NCBI GenBank assembly: GCA_947466515.1
Contig: CANIEM010000007.1
Coordinates: 1-55,877, forward strand
DNA from: Verrucomicrobia subdivision 6 bacterium
GTDB taxonomy: Bacteria; Verrucomicrobiota; Verrucomicrobiia; Methylacidiphilales; Verrucolacustridaceae
Length of the DNA stretch: 55,877 bases
Reading direction: 5' to 3'
Shown here piece by piece: positions 52,154 through 55,877 of this stretch (positions are counted from its first letter, which is position 1; the number at the start of each line of letters is the position of its first letter). The notes beneath the pieces were generated by a model. The model worked only from the letters and a program-made list of their open reading frames with translations. It did not search any database and was not told where the DNA came from. The position numbers were made by a program, and so were the translations under genes.

Positions 52154-53632
52154 ATGGAAACGGTTTCTGCTGAGCTGTCCAAGCAGTTGCGGGATTTACC
52201 GCATCGGCCAGGGGTGTATCTCTTTCGGGATCGTTTTCATCGGGTAGTTTATGTGGGGAAAGCGAAGGATTTGCATCGGCGGGTGGGACAATATTTTCAT
52301 CCTTCGAGAAAATTTGGAGCAGATCTAAAGACGAGGGCGTTATTGCAAAGCATAGCGGAATTAGAAACCCATGTAGTGAAGAGCGAACCGGAATCGATCT
52401 TATTGGAAGGAAGGTTGATCAAGGAGTATCGACCGCGGTACAACGTAAGTTTTCGGGATGATAAACGATTCCTGTTGGTGCGAGTGGATTTAGCGGAACC
52501 CTATCCCCGGTTTCAGATGACCCGGATGAAGAATGAGGATCAGGCGAAATACTTTGGGCCTTTTGCCCATTCGGGAGCCTTGCGGCAGACCTTGTCACTC
52601 ATTCGGAAAAAGTTTGGGTTACGGTCCTGTCGTCCAGCGTTGCCCGGGGAGAAGGATTATCGGCACTGCATGGATGACATCATTCGCAACTGCAGTGCTC
52701 CGTGTGTAGGCAAGATTACGCAAGAAGCATACGGGGAGAGAGTGAGATTGGCCTGTGAGTTTATGGAGGGGAAAACGCTTGAGATGCGGGAGTCGCTGGA
52801 GGAGGCGATGGTCAAGGCGGCGGGACGAAAGGACTTTGAGAAGGCGGCTTCATTACGAAACCTGGTTGAAGATCTAAAAAAGACGACTCGACCTACGCGA
52901 AAATTCTTTCGCTCGCTGCCAAGCACGGTGGTTCCGGAGAAGGATCTGGAAACATTGCGGGACGCTTTGGGATTAGCGGTGGTGCCTGCACGTATAGAAT
53001 GTTTCGATATTTCAAATATTTCGGATACGCATAGCGTGGCGTCGATGGTGGTTTTCCGTGATGGGAGGCCAGCGAAGGAGGCGTACCGGCGTTTTCGGAT
53101 ACAGGGGGTGCAGGGGCAAGATGATGTGGGGTGCATGGCGGAGCTGATTCGGCGAAGGTGCCAACGATTGAAGTTAGAGGGGCAGAATCCACCCGATCTG
53201 ATGGTGGTGGACGGGGGAAAGGGTCAGTTGGGGGCGGCGGTGAGAGAGTTGAAACTTGTCGGTTGGGAGAGTGTTCCTGCGATTGGGTTAGCGAAGCAGA
53301 ATGAGGAGATTTATCGGCCTGGGCGTCCTGACCCGCTGGTTTTACCGCATGAAAGTGGGGCGATCCGATTATTGCAGAGAGTGCGGGATGAAGCGCATCG
53401 GGTGGCGAACGGGTATCACCAGCTTTTAATGAAGAAACGAATGGAGATGAGTGAGTTAGATTCGATTCCTGGGGTTAGTGGGGTACGAAAGCGGGCGTTG
53501 CTAAAAAAGTTTGGAACGGTGGGAAGGGTGGCGAGGGCCAGTGTGGAGGAGTTGGCGGAAGTAGAGGGTGTGGGGGAAAAGGTGGCGGCGATGATTGCGG
53601 CGTATTTTGTGAAAGGGTGGAGGGTGGGATGA
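52154..53632 (+). CDS. uvrC: Excinuclease ABC subunit C, compact form
   Basis: 492 residues, against about 600 in typical UvrC. The N-terminal GIY-YIG nuclease (PGVYLFRDRFHRVVYVGKA) makes the 3' incision. Four cysteines around CRPALPGEKDYRHC and CSAPC follow, then a UVR motif (AAGRKDFEKAASLRNLVEDLKK, about 222-243). The RNase H-like 5' nuclease keeps its acidic residues and His (IECFDISNISDTHS, DLMVVDGGKGQL, RDEAHRVA). A C-terminal helix-hairpin-helix pair ends it (SIPGVSGVRKRALLKKF, VEGVGEKVAAMI). The roughly 100-residue segment normally between UVR and RNase H is missing, yet both nuclease sites remain. I use ATG 52154; TTG 52151 directly before it is an alternative. Confidence 0.95.
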   Translation: METVSAELSKQLRDLPHRPGVYLFRDRFHRVVYVGKAKDLHRRVGQYFHPSRKFGADLKTRALLQSIAELETHVVKSEPESILLEGRLIKEYRPRYNVSFRDDKRFLLVRVDLAEPYPRFQMTRMKNEDQAKYFGPFAHSGALRQTLSLIRKKFGLRSCRPALPGEKDYRHCMDDIIRNCSAPCVGKITQEAYGERVRLACEFMEGKTLEMRESLEEAMVKAAGRKDFEKAASLRNLVEDLKKTTRPTRKFFRSLPSTVVPEKDLETLRDALGLAVVPARIECFDISNISDTHSVASMVVFRDGRPAKEAYRRFRIQGVQGQDDVGCMAELIRRRCQRLKLEGQNPPDLMVVDGGKGQLGAAVRELKLVGWESVPAIGLAKQNEEIYRPGRPDPLVLPHESGAIRLLQRVRDEAHRVANGYHQLLMKKRMEMSELDSIPGVSGVRKRALLKKFGTVGRVARASVEELAEVEGVGEKVAAMIAAYFVKGWRVG

Positions 53633-54669
53633 GGCAAAAAAAAGGCCAGACTGGGGCGGGGGAGTGGGTAGTGGAGGGTAGGGACGGAGGGATCTACCTT
53701 CCACAGGTGGATTTATGGATGGATCCGAAAAGGCCGCAAAAGCGGGCGGTGGTGACGCATGCGCACTATGATCACCTGGCGGGGCATGAGGAAATTTTGG
53801 CGAGTCCTGCGACGGCTCGGTTATTGAGATTGAGGCTTTCCAAGCGAACGAAGATTCGGGCAATTCCGTTTGGACGTTCATTCTCTTTGAAGGATGGCGC
53901 GAGTTTTACCTTAGTTCCTGCAGGACATATTCTGGGATCGGCGATGGTGTGGGTGAAGCGGCGGGTGGAAAGGAGGGAGAGTCGGCTGCTTTACACGGGA
54001 GATTTTAAATTACGTGGGGGAATGACTTCGGAGAAATGTGAGCCGAAGCGAGCGGAGGTTTTGGTGATGGAGACAACCTTTGGCCGACCCGAGTATCGAT
54101 TTCCTGCATTGAAAAAAGTGGCTGGAGATATGATTTCTTTTTGTCGTGCGGCATTGAAGGAGGGAAAAGTTCCGATCCTTCTGGGCTATTCATTGGGAAA
54201 GAGCCAAGAGCTTTTATCTTTGATGGGAACGGCTGGCATACCGGTTTTGATGGATGCGGGGGGACATCGGATGTGTGAGGTGTACCGAGAGTTGGGTTAT
54301 GCTTTGCCGCCTGCGAAGCGGTTAGGCAGGATCACGCAGGAGCGGGTAAAGGGGCATATTTTAATTGTCCCTCCTTCGATGGTGAGAAGTAAGGGGCTGA
54401 AGGTTTTAGAGAAGCGAAAAGTGGCAGTGGTCAGCGGGTGGGCTCTGGATCGAGGGGCCATTTACCGCTATGGTTGTGATGAGGCGTTTGCCTTATCGGA
54501 TCATGCGGATTATGGAGAGTTGATCGAGATGGTGGAGAGGGTACAACCGAAAGAGGTGCGAACGGTTCATGGGTTTACGAAAGAGTTTGCGATGGAGTTG
54601 CAGGAGAGAGGTTGGAAGGCGTGGTCCTTAGTTGGGTACACGCAGATGGTTTTACCCCTGACCCCGTAA
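53629..54669 (+). CDS. Metallo-beta-lactamase fold exonuclease (ligase-associated/CPSF-SNM1-like)
   Basis: 346 residues. The metal motif is VVTHAHYDHLAGH (HxHxDH), with PAGHILGSAMV, LYTGDFKLRGG and the late SDHADYGELIEMV completing the MBL/beta-CASP-like metal set. METTFGRPEYRFP and GYSLGKSQELL match proteins annotated as ligase-associated DNA exonuclease. No ATP-dependent ligase or Lhr-type helicase lies beside it here. Its ATG overlaps the uvrC TGA (ATGA), which suggests a repair context. RNA processing activity cannot be excluded. Confidence 0.85.
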   Translation: MRQKKGQTGAGEWVVEGRDGGIYLPQVDLWMDPKRPQKRAVVTHAHYDHLAGHEEILASPATARLLRLRLSKRTKIRAIPFGRSFSLKDGASFTLVPAGHILGSAMVWVKRRVERRESRLLYTGDFKLRGGMTSEKCEPKRAEVLVMETTFGRPEYRFPALKKVAGDMISFCRAALKEGKVPILLGYSLGKSQELLSLMGTAGIPVLMDAGGHRMCEVYRELGYALPPAKRLGRITQERVKGHILIVPPSMVRSKGLKVLEKRKVAVVSGWALDRGAIYRYGCDEAFALSDHADYGELIEMVERVQPKEVRTVHGFTKEFAMELQERGWKAWSLVGYTQMVLPLTP

Positions 54670-54749
54670 GAGAGAAGCGGTGTTTGTTGAGGTGAAGGCA
54701 GGGGAAAAGAATTTGAAAAGGCAGACGAACCCCAGCGAGAGTGTTGGGA

Positions 54750-55169
54750 TTAACTGGTGCCGTCGATCGAAGTGGAGTCGGAGCGTGTGGTATTGTTCTC
54801 TGGGTTACGGCCCGAATTGGCATGCTCGGATTTGATTTCCATATCGATGTTGCCTTTGACGCTAGCGCCATCATTGATGATCAGGCGAGGGGCGCGAATA
54901 TCGCCGACGACATAGCCTCCGCTGACGATTTCGATTCTTTCGCTAACGGAGATATTTCCAATGACACCGCCAGCAACATTTACGTTGGCAGCATCGACAT
55001 CTGCTTTGACGATGCCTGAATCACGAACCAAAACAGTGGTCTCGATCATAATTCGGCCTTCGACGGTGCCTTCTATGGTAAGTTGTTCATTCCCAATAAT
55101 TTCACCTTTAACCGTAACGGATTTACCAATGATGGTTTGCGGGATATCTTTGTCTTGGCCTATTTTCAT
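54750..55169 (-). CDS. Bactofilin (polymer-forming cytoskeletal protein)
   Basis: 139 residues. The central part (about 12-110) is a series of short beta-helix turns (GKSVTVKGEIIGNEQLTIEGTVEGRI, VNVAGGVIGNISVSERIEIVSGGYVVGDIRAPRLIINDGASVKGNIDM) typical of bactofilins, which polymerise without nucleotide. The C-terminal tail is polar and disordered (Ser/Thr/Asn-rich). Roles in cell shape, stalk or chromosome organisation vary by species. It converges with the exonuclease gene. Confidence 0.93.
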   Translation of the reverse strand: MKIGQDKDIPQTIIGKSVTVKGEIIGNEQLTIEGTVEGRIMIETTVLVRDSGIVKADVDAANVNVAGGVIGNISVSERIEIVSGGYVVGDIRAPRLIINDGASVKGNIDMEIKSEHANSGRNPENNTTRSDSTSIDGTS

Positions 55170-55301
55170 GGGTGAGGAGCAGTGTTGCTAGGGACTTTGA
55201 TACAGAAATAATGAAGTAAGGTCAAGGGGAGCGTACCGAGTGGATGAAAAACAAATGACGATGGCTAAGATTTATATAATTACGCTTTTAAGAGTAAAAA
55301 G

Positions 55302-55877
55302 CTATTTCGAACTAGTTTGCCAGACCCCGTTCCAGTCCTTGGGAGGGGGTGTTCGGGCAAAGGTGGCGATGCGGGTAAGGAATTCCAATGAGGGACCATC
55401 GTGTTGTTTGATTTGCAGGCAGGCGCGAAAGCCTTGTTCAGCATTTTGCCACTTCTGCTGGCGGTAGTTCTCGAGTGCTGTGTGGAAGGTGTGACAAAGT
55501 TCCGTGGTGGGTCCATCGAGTTTTCCTGCTTTACTGAGGAGTTCGTAAATACGGATCGGTTCTGATTTCCCGTAGACGGTGACGAGATCGAGTTCACGCA
55601 CTTCGACCTCGGTTTCGACAAGGCGATAGCACTCTTCATTGATTAGTAGATCGGTGCCATAGATTTTGTTCACGCCTTCTAGGCGGGAGGCAATGTTGAC
55701 GGTGTCACCGATGACGGTGAACGATTTAGTGGTATCGGAGCCTACCGTGCCGATGAGGGTATCGCCCGTGGCGAGGGCCATGCGCACATGGAACTTTGGG
55801 AGATTGCGGCGTAGGCCAGTGATATTGGAGATATCCTTGGCAATTTCTGCAAAGGCAGCCCGCATTTCCAAACAGGC
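55302..55877 (-). CDS. Class III cyclase, C-terminal part (continues off the right edge)
   Basis: At least 191 residues; the 5' end lies beyond base 55877. Visible parts are the second half of a CHD cyclase domain (VRMALATGDTLIGTVGS, VIGDTVNIASRLEGVNK) and a tail with ENYRQQKWQNAEQGFRACL and PPPKDWNGVWQ. This tail aligns with the tail of the interrupted cyclase at 2206-3627, so the two are paralogs. No metal aspartates can be checked because that half is missing. Confidence 0.88.
   Translation of the reverse strand, partial: ACLEMRAAFAEIAKDISNITGLRRNLPKFHVRMALATGDTLIGTVGSDTTKSFTVIGDTVNIASRLEGVNKIYGTDLLINEECYRLVETEVEVRELDLVTVYGKSEPIRIYELLSKAGKLDGPTTELCHTFHTALENYRQQKWQNAEQGFRACLQIKQHDGPSLEFLTRIATFARTPPPKDWNGVWQTSSK

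Overview
This window comes from a Gram-negative bacterium, most likely a member of the Verrucomicrobiota. No rRNA or marker phylogeny was available, so this rests on several traits seen together: giant secreted carbohydrate-active proteins sharing a C-terminal domain of a type I associate with that phylum, glycine-rich and MBG-like modules, a bactofilin, several class III cyclases and abundant palindromic intergenic repeats. I saw no tRNA, rRNA, insertion sequence, prophage or CRISPR array.

Layout. 1-3.6 kb: thiL (its last residues lie off the left edge) and a CPBP protease on the minus strand, then a class III cyclase split by an in-frame TAA. 3.7-10.7 kb: zwf-pgl on minus; PPK2-type polyphosphate kinase, thioesterase, ilvD, a DUF4230-like protein and a membrane-anchored vWA-like protein on plus. 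10.7-32.7 kb: a polysaccharide (probably uronate/glycosaminoglycan) utilisation locus. A minus-strand gene run encodes SDR, GH88, cupin, GxxExxY protein, Gfo/Idh oxidoreductase, KDPG aldolase, KDG kinase and MFS transporter. It diverges from an AraC-type regulator, followed by two giant secreted genes: a 2,594-aa PL6+PL8 double lyase and an 1,806-aa beta-helix protein. 32.7-33.3 kb: a gene-free repeat cluster. 33.3-40.2 kb: fatty-acid desaturase, then a minus-strand housekeeping run (ispF, tmk, holB, accB, accC, thiE, PfkB kinase, small membrane protein). 40.3-46 kb: signalling block with a HisKA-like/REC/cyclase protein, a lone receiver, HPF and a 994-aa APC-transporter/histidine-kinase/receiver fusion. 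46.2-55.9 kb: plsC, alpha/beta hydrolase, pyruvate dehydrogenase E1 alpha and beta, DsbD-like reductase, a compact UvrC coupled to an MBL-fold exonuclease, bactofilin, and the 3' end of a second cyclase related to the first.

How the genes fit together. In the central locus the secreted lyases should cut uronate polysaccharides by beta-elimination. GH88 would remove the unsaturated uronate, the cupin (possibly KdgF-like) and SDR (KduD-like) would give 2-keto-3-deoxygluconate, and the kinase and aldolase would give pyruvate and glyceraldehyde-3-phosphate. The AraC protein is the obvious local regulator. No sulfatase and no SusC/D pair is present.

Most unusual observations: (i) PL6 and PL8 lyases fused in one chain, each interrupted by the same ~70-76-residue Gly/Tyr repeat module; (ii) an APC-family permease fused to HAMP, histidine kinase and receiver, with no canonical start codon early enough to include its first helix; (iii) a GxxExxY PD-(D/E)XK-like gene whose N-terminus is translated from a copy of the intergenic repeat that surrounds it; (iv) a cyclase gene interrupted by TAA; (v) a UvrC lacking the usual middle segment.
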